From: JAGNKE01 sp964583335
GTDB taxonomy: Bacteria > Pseudomonadota > Alphaproteobacteria > Micavibrionales > Micavibrionaceae
Assembly: GCA_964583335.1 (NCBI GenBank)
Contig: CAZOVG010000001.1
Location: forward strand, 248,001-312,000
Reading direction: 5' to 3'
DNA length: 64,000 nt
In this document: piece after piece, positions 53,133 to 62,466 of the stretch
Position numbering within the stretch: position 1 is the first letter of the stretch
Layout: each line of letters starts with the position of its first letter
Made by a program: the position numbers and the translations under genes
The notes under the pieces: generated by a model
Database searches by the model: none
What the model was told of the DNA's origin: nothing
What the model saw: the letters and a program-made list of their open reading frames with translations, nothing else

Positions 53133-53699
53133 ATGTTTGATCCGGCCCTTCATTATGCGAACGCGCAGCTTTGGCGCGGCACCACAATCCTTAGTGTCCG
53201 CAAGGGCGGCCGGGTCGTCGTGGCCGGTGACGGGCAGGTCTCCATGGGACCGACGGTCCTGAAGGCCAATGCGCGGAAGGTCCGGCGTCTGGGCCGCGAT
53301 AACAGCATTATCGCCGGGTTCGCCGGTTCGACCGCCGACGCGTTTACGCTGTTCGAGCGGCTTGAGGCCAAGCTGGAGGCGCATCCCGGGCAGCTGACGC
53401 GGGCGTGCGTGGAGCTGGCGAAGGACTGGCGCACCGATAAGTATCTGCGGCGGCTTGAGGCGTTGATGGCAGTGGCCGACAAGGATACCTCGCTGATTCT
53501 GACGGGGAACGGCGATGTGGTTGACCCGCAGGACGGGGTGATCGGCATCGGTTCGGGCGGGAATTACGCGCTGGCGGCCGCGCGGGCGCTTTACGACCGG
53601 GACGATCTGGACGCAGAGCAGATTGCGCGGAAGGCGATGAAGATCGCGGCGGATATCTGCGTTTACACGAACGAAAACGTCATTCTTGAGGTTCTTTAG
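53133..53699 (+). CDS. hslV: ATP-dependent protease peptidase subunit HslV
   Basis: Threonine peptidase of the HslUV (ClpYQ) complex. The 188-residue precursor has a 16-residue propeptide ending LWRG, then the catalytic Thr of TTILSVRKGG. It also has VVAGDGQVSMGPTVLK, ARKVRRLG, GFAGSTADAFTLFERLE and GIGSGGNYALAAARAL. The ATG at 53133 gives the propeptide length usual in alphaproteobacteria. hslU is not adjacent: two TerC genes on the other strand lie between. Confidence 0.95.
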   Translation: MFDPALHYANAQLWRGTTILSVRKGGRVVVAGDGQVSMGPTVLKANARKVRRLGRDNSIIAGFAGSTADAFTLFERLEAKLEAHPGQLTRACVELAKDWRTDKYLRRLEALMAVADKDTSLILTGNGDVVDPQDGVIGIGSGGNYALAAARALYDRDDLDAEQIARKAMKIAADICVYTNENVILEVL

Positions 53700-54675
53700 G
53701 CTCTCCGGCCTTCTTTTTTTCGTCGATCTGGCTTTTGAGGATCGAGAAGACAAACCCCGCCGTTAGCACAGCCAAAGTCACGGTCAGCGACGTCATCGCG
53801 CTGATATGCCCGAAATACGCGTTATAGAAAACCTTGCCGCCGATGAAGATGAGCACTGCGGAGAGCGCGTATTTGACCAGCGCGAAGCGGTCGATGATGT
53901 TCTCGACCGCGAAAAACAGGGCGCGGAGGCCGAGGATGGCGAAGATGTTGCTGGTGTAGACCACGAAGGTGTCGGTGGTGATCGCGAGCGCGGCGGGGAC
54001 GCTGTCGAAGGCGAACATGACGTCGCTGATTTCAATGACAATCAGGGCGAGGAAGAGGGGGGTTGCGACCAGCGCGTTCTTGGGGCCGCCCTCGGCGGAG
54101 CGGTCCTCGCGCGCGAAGAAGCGGTTTTCGTATATTTTAGGGGTAAAGCGCAGGCGTTTTTTCAGGAACACGACCAGAGGTTTTTGGGCGAATTCCTCGG
54201 GGCTGGCTTCTTCGTCGGTGTCCATGAAGAACAGCTTGAAGCCCGTATAGATCAGGATCGCGGCGAAGACGAAGAGTACCCATGAGAAATGCTGGACCGC
54301 CGCCGCGCCGAGGCCGATCATGATGCCGCGCAGAATGATCACGCCGAGGATGCCCCAGACGAGAACGCGGTGCTGGTACTGTCGCGGGATGCAGCAGGCG
54401 TTAAAGATCACCGACATGACGAAAAGATTGTCGAGCGAGAGGCTTTTTTCGAGGATGTAGGCGGTATAGTAATTCAGCGCCTTTTCCTGGCCGAACTGCG
54501 CCCAGACCAGAACGCCGAACGCCAAGCCGGCGGCAATATACCAGGCGCTGAGGATCATGCTCTGGCGGAAGCCGATGACGCGGTCTTCGTTCTTGTTAAA
54601 GTAGAACAGATCCACAAACAGAAGGACTGGGACCAATATGAAAAACAGGGCCCAGTCCGCAAGAAGTAAGTCCAT
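53680..54675 (-). CDS. TerC/Alx family membrane protein (copy 1)
   Basis: The 331-residue protein has about nine spans and the TerC-type acidic motifs NYYTAYILEKSLSLDNLFVM, ALIVIEISDVMFAFDSVPAAL and SNIFAILGLRALFFAVENIID. Alx/TerC proteins are implicated in manganese export and metal-linked exoenzyme loading. It is a close paralog of the next gene. Its end overlaps the hslV stop (convergent) by 20 bases. Confidence 0.9.
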   Translation of the reverse strand: MDLLLADWALFFILVPVLLFVDLFYFNKNEDRVIGFRQSMILSAWYIAAGLAFGVLVWAQFGQEKALNYYTAYILEKSLSLDNLFVMSVIFNACCIPRQYQHRVLVWGILGVIILRGIMIGLGAAAVQHFSWVLFVFAAILIYTGFKLFFMDTDEEASPEEFAQKPLVVFLKKRLRFTPKIYENRFFAREDRSAEGGPKNALVATPLFLALIVIEISDVMFAFDSVPAALAITTDTFVVYTSNIFAILGLRALFFAVENIIDRFALVKYALSAVLIFIGGKVFYNAYFGHISAMTSLTVTLAVLTAGFVFSILKSQIDEKKKAGEPKEPQE

Positions 54676-54701
54676 CGCTCAGTCCGTCCGTTTCGTGCCG
54701 T

Positions 54702-55697
54702 TTAGCGATCTTCGGAGGAGGGTTGGTTTTCCGGCCTGTTGCTCGTGATCAGGATCGAGAACACCATTCCGCCAAGCAGGACGAAGAGGGTAATCGCCAG
54801 AGAGATCGCCGGGCTGATGTGGAAAAAGAACTCGTTTATGAAGACTTTTGCGCCGATGAAAATCAGAACTATGGAGAGGGCGTATTTCATCAGAATAAAG
54901 CGGTTGATGATGTTCTCCACAGCGAAGAACAGTGCCCGAAGGCCCAAGATCGCGAAGATATTGCTGGTGTACACCACGTAGGGTTCGGTCGTGATCGCGA
55001 GAACGGCCGGAATGCTGTCGAAGGCGAACATCAGGTCGGTCAGCTCAACGACGACGAGGGCGAGGAAGAGGGGGGTCGCGAACCAGACCATTTTTCCCGG
55101 CTTTTCCGGCGCAGGCTTTTTGACCCAGAAGTCATGGCCGTGCATTTCGGTTGTGAAATTGATGTGTTTTTTCAGGAATTTGACGTAGGCCTTGTTTTCG
55201 AGATTGTCGACTTCTTCGTCGTGGCTTTTCATCAGGAGCATCTTGATTCCCGTGAAGATCAGGATGGCCGCGAAGAGCAGCAGTACCTCATGGAATTGAT
55301 GCACGATGGCGGCGCCCGCGCCGATCATAATCCCGCGCATGATAATCACGCCGATGATGCCCCAGACCAGCACCCGGTGCTGGTATTCCTTGGGAATTGA
55401 GAATGTTGTGAAAATTACGGTTATGACAAACAAATTGTCAAGCGAGAGGCTTTTTTCGATCACGAAGGCCGTGTAGTAGTCGAGCGCGTGGTCGTCGCCC
55501 ATATTCCACCAGATATACAAGCCGAAGAGGAGGCCGAAGCCAACATACCAGCCGCTCATCTTCAAGCTTTCTTCAAGCCCGATGACGTGGTCCTTTCTAT
55601 TGAAAATAAAAAGGTCGGCAATCAGAAGGGCGGGAACGACCAGAAAGAAGACCCCCCACATTACCAGTTCTTGACTTAAAGACAGTTGGTCAATCAT
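54702..55697 (-). CDS. TerC/Alx family membrane protein (copy 2)
   Basis: The 331-residue protein has DYYTAFVIEKSLSLDNLFVI, ALVVVELTDLMFAFDSIPAVL and SNIFAILGLRALFFAVENIIN, nearly identical motifs to copy 1. The two genes are 26 bases apart in the same direction and equal in length, so they arose by tandem duplication. The cytoplasmic loop (about 160-200) differs most and may separate their roles. Confidence 0.9.
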   Translation of the reverse strand: MIDQLSLSQELVMWGVFFLVVPALLIADLFIFNRKDHVIGLEESLKMSGWYVGFGLLFGLYIWWNMGDDHALDYYTAFVIEKSLSLDNLFVITVIFTTFSIPKEYQHRVLVWGIIGVIIMRGIMIGAGAAIVHQFHEVLLLFAAILIFTGIKMLLMKSHDEEVDNLENKAYVKFLKKHINFTTEMHGHDFWVKKPAPEKPGKMVWFATPLFLALVVVELTDLMFAFDSIPAVLAITTEPYVVYTSNIFAILGLRALFFAVENIINRFILMKYALSIVLIFIGAKVFINEFFFHISPAISLAITLFVLLGGMVFSILITSNRPENQPSSEDR

Positions 55698-55865
55698 CGT
55701 TTTCTCACATTCCTACGCCCTGTAAAACAGGGTTAAAATCCTACGTCATTTATATTTTTTGATTTACAGATCGGGAATATTGTTGACGTTCTCCAGCGCG
55801 CATTATGCCTGTGTTATCGCAAAATCACAAAGCAAATCTTCGGTCTTGCGAGGGGTGTACGCCTG

Positions 55866-55894
55866 TTGACCTTTGGCCGCGATGGGGGTATTTC
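55866..55894 (+). promoter_or_regulatory. Possible promoter of hslU
   Basis: TTGACC (55866-55871) and TATTTC (55889-55894) are separated by 17 bp. A heat-shock sigma-32-type site is plausible for hslU, but the -10 match is weak. Confidence 0.3.
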
Positions 55895-55945
55895 CTACGG
55901 AAGCCAAGCCGTTAGCGGTTTGATTATGTCCAAAGAGCGGGAATC

Positions 55946-57292
55946 ATGACCGAAGTTCAAAAAAATGCCCAAAATTCTCTGGTTTCCTCGTTTTCGCCGC
56001 GTGAGATCGTGTCGGAACTGGACCGACATATTATAGGACAGAAGGATGCCAAGCGGGCCGTGGCGATCGCCTTGCGCAACCGCTGGCGGCGTAGTCGGTT
56101 GCCCGCTGCGCTTCAGGAAGAGGTCTATCCCAAGAACATCCTGATGATCGGGCCAACGGGTGTGGGTAAGACTGAGATTGCCCGCCGACTGGCCAAGCTG
56201 GCGCAGGCCCCGTTTATAAAGGTGGAGGCCACGAAATTTACCGAAGTCGGATATGTCGGGAAGGATGTCGAGTCGATTATCCGCGATCTTACCGAGGTCG
56301 CCATTCGCATGACGCAGGAGTCGATGCGGAAATCTGTTGTGGCGCAGGCGGAGGTTTACGCCGAAGAACGCATTCTTGACGCGCTGGTCGGGCCGACGGC
56401 TGGCGAGGGGACGCGCGCCAGTTTCCGGGAAAAGCTGCGGAAAGGTGAATTGTCCGGGCGTGAGGTCGAGATCGAAGTGAAGGATAGCGGCAATTCCATG
56501 GGTGGAATGTTCGACATTCCCGGTATGCCGGGCGCGTCGATGGGCATGATCAATATGAACGATATTTTTGGAAAGGCGTTCGGCGACCGGCGCAAGAAGC
56601 GGAAAATGACGGTCGAGGAAAGCTATGACGTTCTGGTGCAGGACGAGTCGGACAAGCTTTTGGATCAGGACAAAATTATTTCCAGCGCTCTTGATCTGGT
56701 GCAGCAGAGCGGGATCGTGTTTGTGGATGAGATCGATAAGATTGCCGCACGGCAGGATTTGCGCGGCGGAGATGTCTCTCGCGAGGGCGTGCAGCGCGAT
56801 CTTTTGCCCCTGATTGAAGGAACGACCGTAGCGACTAAGCACGGACCCGTTAAAACGGATCATATTCTTTTTATTGCCAGTGGCGCGTTTCACTATGCCA
56901 AGCCGTCTGATCTTCTTGCCGAATTGCAAGGCCGTTTGCCAATCCGGGTGGAGTTGCGGGCGCTGACGCGAGAGGATTTTCAGCGTATCCTTAAGGAAAC
57001 CGAGGCCAGTCTTATTATGCAATATAGGGCTCTGATCGGTACTGAGAAGGTTGAGTTGACCTTTGATGAGGACGCGATTGATGAGATTGCCCGGCTGGCT
57101 TTTGAAATTAACGAAAATGTCGAGAATATCGGCGCACGCCGGCTGCATACCGTTATGGAGAAGTTGCTGGAAGAGATTAGCTTTTCAGCCAGCGATCGGG
57201 GTGGGGAGGCCATCCATATCACGGCGGCCTATGTGCGCGAGCATGTCGAAACGCTTGTCAAGTCGGCCGATTTGAGCAAATTTATTCTTTAA
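55946..57292 (+). CDS. hslU: ATP-dependent protease ATPase subunit HslU
   Basis: AAA+ unfoldase partner of HslV. The 448-residue protein has SPREIVSELDRHIIGQKDAKRAV-type start, Walker A IGPTGVGKTEIARRLA, EVGYVGKDVESIIRDL, an I-domain (about 110-240), Walker B FVDEIDKIAAR, sensor segments near GAFHYAKPSDLLAELQGRLP, and the conserved C-terminus ADLSKFIL. Confidence 0.96.
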   Translation: MTEVQKNAQNSLVSSFSPREIVSELDRHIIGQKDAKRAVAIALRNRWRRSRLPAALQEEVYPKNILMIGPTGVGKTEIARRLAKLAQAPFIKVEATKFTEVGYVGKDVESIIRDLTEVAIRMTQESMRKSVVAQAEVYAEERILDALVGPTAGEGTRASFREKLRKGELSGREVEIEVKDSGNSMGGMFDIPGMPGASMGMINMNDIFGKAFGDRRKKRKMTVEESYDVLVQDESDKLLDQDKIISSALDLVQQSGIVFVDEIDKIAARQDLRGGDVSREGVQRDLLPLIEGTTVATKHGPVKTDHILFIASGAFHYAKPSDLLAELQGRLPIRVELRALTREDFQRILKETEASLIMQYRALIGTEKVELTFDEDAIDEIARLAFEINENVENIGARRLHTVMEKLLEEISFSASDRGGEAIHITAAYVREHVETLVKSADLSKFIL

Positions 57293-57336
57293 TGCAGATC
57301 TGTTATCTGCGTTCGCGATCAATCCGTGAGGTGGAG

Positions 57337-57825
57337 ATGAAGAAGTTTTTCCAGATGTTGCCTGTCCTTTTGGCCGGGTTCGCCGGGGGTATGGCAGGGG
57401 CGGTCTTGATGCAGCCGACACCGTTGCTCGCGGCCCAAAGCTCCCAGAAGGCCGTGCCCAAGAACGTCATCCCGCTTGATGTTTACAATCAGAATGGGAA
57501 GCGCGTGGCTTATCTCGGGCCTGGTGAAATTCAGCAGGGCACGTTCTTCGTTTATGACGATCAACAGAACATCCGTATCCAGATGGGCAGCTATGCCGGA
57601 ACCCGCGAGAAGGGGCAGTCCCTTATTGGACTTCATGACCGTAATCAGCGGCTGAGGCTTTTGTTTAGGTTGGCAGGCCGTGAGGATGCGCCGACCCTTA
57701 TTCTTAAAGATACTTATGGCCGTGATCGCATGGTTATCGGCTTGGAGGGGACTTCAGAGGAGCCCTATATCAGGATTATGGACAAGAACGGTGTCGTGAG
57801 AAACCTTCTCATGCCTGTGAAGTAG
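57337..57825 (+). CDS. Unknown exported beta-rich protein
   Basis: The 162-residue protein has a signal-type N-terminus (MLPVLLAGFAGGMAGAVLMQ, ending near LLAAQ) and three similar short strand-turn units (VYNQNGKRVAYLG, LHDRNQRLRLLFRL, LKDTYGRDRMVIGL, IMDKNGVVRNLL), each with an x-D-x-x-G-x-x-R/K turn, suggesting a small beta repeat. GAGGTGGAG precedes the ATG. It lies 44 bases after hslU. Function unknown. Confidence 0.7.
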   Translation: MKKFFQMLPVLLAGFAGGMAGAVLMQPTPLLAAQSSQKAVPKNVIPLDVYNQNGKRVAYLGPGEIQQGTFFVYDDQQNIRIQMGSYAGTREKGQSLIGLHDRNQRLRLLFRLAGREDAPTLILKDTYGRDRMVIGLEGTSEEPYIRIMDKNGVVRNLLMPVK

Positions 57826-57840
57826 ATCTTTTTTTAAGTC

Positions 57841-58644
57841 TCAGTCGTTATGCGTATTTCCGAGGTAGCGGGCGGTAATCTTGTCTAGCCCGCCGTTTTC
57901 AATTAACTGCTCTGTTCCTTTGGTCAATATTTCAGCATATCGTTCGGCGGTTTCCTTATCTGCCGGGGAAAAGGCAACGTGTATGTCGTTGTCCGGCGTG
58001 TCGGGGATGAGCCCAGCGACGCGAAGCTTATTTTGATAATCGGGATTATTATTTAAAAACATCTCAACAACGTTTTTGTCTTCCACGATTGCGGTGACCC
58101 GGCCACCTAAAAGCTTTTTAATATTCGTTTCTAGGGCTTCCTCGCCTGCTGCGATCTGAATTTTGTCAAGGTTGTGCTCGTTTTCAACGACGTAGGCGTC
58201 GATTTCGTCGCTGTATGTGTAATCTTTAATCACACCCAGGGAGACATCATTCAGGGAGGCCAAGTCTTTGTATTCCCACGGATTGCCCTGCAAGGTATAG
58301 AACGCATTCCGCATCCTGAATTGCGGCGTGGAGGGAAAGATGAAATCCGGCGCGTCTGCCACGGCCGCTCCTACGATTCCGTCGTGCTTGCCCTGTTTTG
58401 CTTCTTCTATCGCTCTGGTCCAAGGCAATATCGAGTATTTGACCGTTATTCCTTCTTTTTCGAAGGCCTTTTGCGCGATTTCGATCAGAATTCCGGGTTT
58501 ATCGCTGTCGGGTTCGCAGTTATATGGACACCATTCGTCCGCTACGATTGAGATGACTTTCTTTTCATTTTCTTGTGCGCCCACGGATGCGCTGCTTATG
58601 AGGCCTAAAGCCGTAAGGATCGCGATTAGGCAAAGATTTTTCAT
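57841..58644 (-). CDS. Periplasmic solute-binding protein, SBP_bac_3 type (copy 1)
   Basis: The 267-residue protein has a signal peptide (ending SVGAQE) and an amino-acid-type periplasmic binding fold: ISIVADEWCPYNCEPD, GILIEIAQKAFEKEGI, KQGKHDGIVGAAV and GVIKDYTYSDEIDAYV. The Cys pair in WCPYNC is shared with the next paralog and may form a disulfide. No transporter genes are adjacent, so it may act as an orphan receptor or with a distant permease. Confidence 0.85.
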   Translation of the reverse strand: MKNLCLIAILTALGLISSASVGAQENEKKVISIVADEWCPYNCEPDSDKPGILIEIAQKAFEKEGITVKYSILPWTRAIEEAKQGKHDGIVGAAVADAPDFIFPSTPQFRMRNAFYTLQGNPWEYKDLASLNDVSLGVIKDYTYSDEIDAYVVENEHNLDKIQIAAGEEALETNIKKLLGGRVTAIVEDKNVVEMFLNNNPDYQNKLRVAGLIPDTPDNDIHVAFSPADKETAERYAEILTKGTEQLIENGGLDKITARYLGNTHND

Positions 58645-58668
58645 GTGTAGCCCGCTCCGTTGTTCAGT

Positions 58669-59463
58669 TTAATGTGTGCTCCCGAGATAGCGGGCGATGA
58701 TCTTGTCCATTTCGCCCGATTTCTGCAGCTCTTTTGTTTCTTGCGCGATCAATTCGGCGTAGTGCGCGGCTTTTTCGTTTGTCGGGGAGAACGCCACGTG
58801 GATTTTGCTGGTTTCACTTTCGGGGAGGTACCCGGCAATGCGGAATTTATCTTTGTATTCAGGCTTGTCGCGCAAAAACATTCTAAATACGTTTTCGTCC
58901 TCGATCAGCGTCCCGATCCGGCCGGCCATAAGTTTTTTAATGTTGTTTTCCAGCGCGTCTTCGCCGGAAACGGCCTGAACCTTGTTCTGGTCGCTTTCGT
59001 TTTCCTTTACGTATGCGTCCAGTTCGTCGTTATAGGAATAATCCCTGATGACGCCCAAGGAAGTGGTCTTGAAGGAGGAAATATCCTTGTATTCCCACTG
59101 GCTGTCTTTGAGCGTATACACGGCATTTTTCATCATGAATTGATGGATGTCAGGGAATGCAAAGTCGGGCGCGTCCGCAATGGAGGCCCCGATGATGCCG
59201 TCGTGTTTGCCTTGGCGGGATTCGTCAATGGCTCTGGCCCAAGGCAGAATGTCGTACTGAAGCTTTATTCCTTCTTTTTCCAGCGCTCTTTGCGCGATTT
59301 CAACAAGAATTCCCGGAGCTTCGTCGCCGGGCGCACAATTATAAGGGCACCACTCATCGGCGACCAAACGGACCGTTTTGTCGTCTTTTTGATTGGCTGA
59401 GGCGAGGGGGCTTCCCGCCAGGGCAGTTACTATAAGTGCGAGGATTAAATAGGATTTTTTCAT
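58669..59463 (-). CDS. Periplasmic solute-binding protein, SBP_bac_3 type (copy 2)
   Basis: The 264-residue paralog of the neighbouring gene shares VADEWCPYNC, GILVEIAQRALEKEGIKL, SRQGKHDGIIGASIADAPDF and SLGVIRDYSYNDELDAYV. Signal peptide MKKSYLILALIVTALAGS. The 24-base gap and same orientation indicate a tandem duplication. Confidence 0.85.
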   Translation of the reverse strand: MKKSYLILALIVTALAGSPLASANQKDDKTVRLVADEWCPYNCAPGDEAPGILVEIAQRALEKEGIKLQYDILPWARAIDESRQGKHDGIIGASIADAPDFAFPDIHQFMMKNAVYTLKDSQWEYKDISSFKTTSLGVIRDYSYNDELDAYVKENESDQNKVQAVSGEDALENNIKKLMAGRIGTLIEDENVFRMFLRDKPEYKDKFRIAGYLPESETSKIHVAFSPTNEKAAHYAELIAQETKELQKSGEMDKIIARYLGSTH

Positions 59464-59575
59464 ACGTGGCCTTATTTTTTCCTGAGAAATAATTTTTGGA
59501 AATTGAGACGATCTCTCCTCTATTAGGATAATCGAAAATCTGCAGTTTTTCTATATTTTTCAATTTTGTATGCGC

Positions 59576-60853
59576 TTAAATATCAAATGCGCGTTCATCG
59601 GATTCGGGGCGATTAGGGCCAAATGCCTTGGTTTCTCTTAATTCCGGGAAATTTATGGTCATTTGCGGGGATCTTGGCGCCCACGGGGTTATTTGCGCGG
59701 TATTGTGAACGACCGTGTCAACGAAGACGTTGGCGTGTTTATCGAGGCCAGAGTCCACCCTTGCGCGTTTTGTTTGGTAATCCCCGAGGTTTACCGAGGC
59801 GTTCTCGGTAAAGACGAGAAAGCTGCGCTCCTTATCTTTTCTGTAGGCATGCTCAAAGGCGCGGAAGGCACTTTCGGTCTGGAAGTTTATGCGGGCGGAA
59901 ACGTAGAAGTGCCGGCCTTCTTTGTCGTAGACCTGTTCCGCTTGACCTTGCACTGTGATCGAGCCGTCCTCCTGTTTTTTCCAGAATCTTCGGTCGCCGA
60001 TTGGCTTGAAGTGGAAGAGGGCGATCTGGTTATGGTTGTCGGCGCCTTCCCGGCTTAGATGGCGCTCCTGCTCAAAGAGCTTGCGGTACATTTCAACGGC
60101 TTGTCCATTATAAGCCTGCTTGAGCGTCAGGCCATGAGCTCCCGTGCGCAGGATCACGTGTTCGCGCTGGCCCTTATCAAATTCCGTGCTATCAAGCATT
60201 TCCGCAAGGGCCTGAATGTGGCTTACGCCCTGTGAGCGTGTTGCGGGCGGGGCGGTTTGCGATCTGTGAATGCGGCGGAGCGCTCCCGGACCGCCTTCAC
60301 CGCCCGCAACGTTTTCAAAGCTGCGGTTTTGGGTCAGGTTAATCCGCGGGCGGTTTATAATCGGTGTTTGGCCGGCGGGGATGTTAAGATTAACTATATA
60401 GGCTCCTGCGGCGCTGTTCAGAGTCAGGCCGTTGCTTTGTTTGATAATCGATGCGAGATCGTTCAGCCGGGTCGCCAGATCGCAGCTGTGTCTTTGCATG
60501 GGGTAGAGGGAAAAACGAGGCGGGATGAAATAGCGCCGATTTTCCGTGACGGCCTCGCCTGTTTCCTGGTCTCTCATAACCTCCCGGGTCTTAGGATCAA
60601 TCACATCAAAAACGATGTTCTGATAATAGGCTCCCGATGGTCTTTTGAGGCGGACCTTATCACCCTTGTCCAAGCAACACGGGCAGTAAAATTCGTGTTG
60701 GCCATGCTGTTTTTCATTGAAATCGGCTGCTGCTAAAGAAGCCCAAGTTTCGGGGTTGCCCGGATCATCTGTCTCCGGATTGAAGGCTTTTGCCTCCGAT
60801 ACGGAGACATTTGCGATATAGGTTTTTCCGGCTTCGCTTTCCGCCGTGCTCAT
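59576..60853 (-). CDS. Unknown protein with N-terminal zinc-binding-like CxxC
   Basis: The 425-residue soluble protein has HEFYCPCC-x3-GDKVRL at about 54-68 and later PMQRHSCDLATRLNDL (about 117-132), together a possible zinc site. The C-terminal half has beta strands (QIALFHFKPIGDRRFW, HFYVSARINFQTESAF, SFLVFTENASVNLGDYQ). No catalytic motif recognised. It lies between the binding proteins and the Smr gene and has no clear partner. Confidence 0.7.
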   Translation of the reverse strand: MSTAESEAGKTYIANVSVSEAKAFNPETDDPGNPETWASLAAADFNEKQHGQHEFYCPCCLDKGDKVRLKRPSGAYYQNIVFDVIDPKTREVMRDQETGEAVTENRRYFIPPRFSLYPMQRHSCDLATRLNDLASIIKQSNGLTLNSAAGAYIVNLNIPAGQTPIINRPRINLTQNRSFENVAGGEGGPGALRRIHRSQTAPPATRSQGVSHIQALAEMLDSTEFDKGQREHVILRTGAHGLTLKQAYNGQAVEMYRKLFEQERHLSREGADNHNQIALFHFKPIGDRRFWKKQEDGSITVQGQAEQVYDKEGRHFYVSARINFQTESAFRAFEHAYRKDKERSFLVFTENASVNLGDYQTKRARVDSGLDKHANVFVDTVVHNTAQITPWAPRSPQMTINFPELRETKAFGPNRPESDERAFDI

Positions 60854-60974
60854 AACTTACCCCCTGCCGGACTTTTTCTTGTTCTTATCCCGGGTTAACA
60901 TATTCACCTTATAGCAAAGGCCGGGCATTAAGTCACGGAATTGATCGGACGCGATTTAAGACGCTTTTCTTGGT

Positions 60975-61562
60975 CTATTCCCCCCGTTTTTTGCGTAAAA
61001 GCACATAAAATGCGCCTTTTCCGCCATGCCGGGGGTGGGCTTCTTGTATTTTCAGGACGATTGCGTCCAAGGGGGGGCTTTTTATCCATTCGGGGAGGTT
61101 TTCGCGGAGGATACCGTATTGACGGCCATCTTCGGTTTCTCTATCAGCGGGGCTGCCTTTGCCGGTGATGACCAAAACACACTTTTTGCCGCCGCTGTAT
61201 GTGTTCAGGAGGAACGCCACGAGTGAATCATAGGCTTGGACGCGGCTTAGCCCATGCAGGTCCAGCTTTCCTTCTATTTCGATCTCTCCGCGCTTGAGCC
61301 GCTTGTCCGTTCTGTGGTCGGTTTGAAAGGCATCTGCGGATTTCGGTGAGGGGGGAAGTGCGCTTTTTGCGGGGAACCCTGTGCCGGTCTCAGGCGTTTG
61401 TGGCGATTTGGCCGCTCTTCTCTTTTTCTGCGATAGGGGGATGTCTATGTATGCATCGGCTTTTTTTAGCTTTTTTGCACCTTTTGTGGCTTTTTCCCAG
61501 AGATCTCCGTCATCTCCGGTGCCCTGAGTTGAAAAGGTCCCTTTGTCTTCTTTGTCAGTCAT
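60975..61562 (-). CDS. Smr-domain protein
   Basis: The 195-residue protein ends in an Smr domain (about 95-195): KLDLHGLSRVQAYDSLVAFL, VLVITGKGS, GILRENLPEWI and HPRHGGKGAFYVLLRKKR. The N-terminal part is a charged variable region. Smr domains bind or cut nucleic acids, for example at stalled ribosomes or junctions. In many alphaproteobacteria it is near mltA and tim44, but here they are 40 kb apart. Confidence 0.9.
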   Translation of the reverse strand: MTDKEDKGTFSTQGTGDDGDLWEKATKGAKKLKKADAYIDIPLSQKKRRAAKSPQTPETGTGFPAKSALPPSPKSADAFQTDHRTDKRLKRGEIEIEGKLDLHGLSRVQAYDSLVAFLLNTYSGGKKCVLVITGKGSPADRETEDGRQYGILRENLPEWIKSPPLDAIVLKIQEAHPRHGGKGAFYVLLRKKRGE

Positions 61563-61613
61563 GTTATTGAATATATCAGAGGCTGCTGGTTCATGGGGTT
61601 TTATTGCGTCGGC

Positions 61614-62390
61614 ATGAGAAATACAATTAGTGCCCTTGCGGCCTTTTTATTGTTTTTTGCACCGTTGGTTGCGTTCGCATCCGACTCCGCTTCCGTGACT
61701 AAAGATCCCTCCAGCCAGAGAGAAAAAGGCGTTTTTGCATTTTTTACTCTCGGCAGCGGGCCTCCCGACTTTGAGCGCTGGATTACGAGCTGGGAGGAGT
61801 ATTCTGAACTCTCGGGCAGAGATCGCGAAAATTTCCTTATCGATCACTCGATTCGTCTCGGCACGGGTTACGGGTTGTTCGATCCCAAGAAGGATCTTCT
61901 TAATATCGAGACGGTTGTTTCGGTGCATTATGTTGCGCCGAAGGACGGTGAGCCGGGGCGGGTTTATTTTCAGTTTCCAGGCCAGAGCGAGGATTACATC
62001 CCTACATTTTCTTATCCTTACATCAAAGATGAGTGGGTTTCCCTTATCATCAATAAACTTGCTCTCTTCGCGGAACTCAAACTCTCTGATGAGCATTTAG
62101 CGACGGTGCGTGAGCATTTGTCCTATGAAAATCAAGAGTATGAGGCTCTTTTGTCGATTCAGGTGCGGCCTACTCAGGCTGACCATAGCAAGCCGATAAA
62201 AATCGGCTCCATACTGCAGTGGATCATGATCGGCGAGATCGCGTATATGAAGTGCGAGGTTGACAGCGACAAGACCGGACGTCGCGAGCAGCTATGGGAT
62301 TATGTCGCGCCGTGGTATGCCGAAGAGCATCGCCTTAAAAATCTCCCCGAGGATATGAGGTATCCTCATCCGTTCGACCTGAAAAAATAA
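61614..62390 (+). CDS. Unknown exported protein
   Basis: The 258-residue protein has a signal peptide (MRNTISALAAFLLFFAPLVAFAS) and a mixed domain with GPPDFERWITSWEEYS, GTGYGLFDPKKDLLNIET, VYFQFPGQSEDYIP and FPYIKDEWVSLIINKLALF-like segments. An in-frame ATG at 61593 with an AGAGG upstream is a possible start, but the signal peptide begins best at 61614. No known family. Confidence 0.7.
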   Translation: MRNTISALAAFLLFFAPLVAFASDSASVTKDPSSQREKGVFAFFTLGSGPPDFERWITSWEEYSELSGRDRENFLIDHSIRLGTGYGLFDPKKDLLNIETVVSVHYVAPKDGEPGRVYFQFPGQSEDYIPTFSYPYIKDEWVSLIINKLALFAELKLSDEHLATVREHLSYENQEYEALLSIQVRPTQADHSKPIKIGSILQWIMIGEIAYMKCEVDSDKTGRREQLWDYVAPWYAEEHRLKNLPEDMRYPHPFDLKK

Positions 62391-62466
62391 TTTTTCATAA
62401 GGCTTGAATTTGCCTGTTCGCCCTGTGTTCTGGTATGTTTGGTGTATCAGACAAGGCTTAGAAGGT

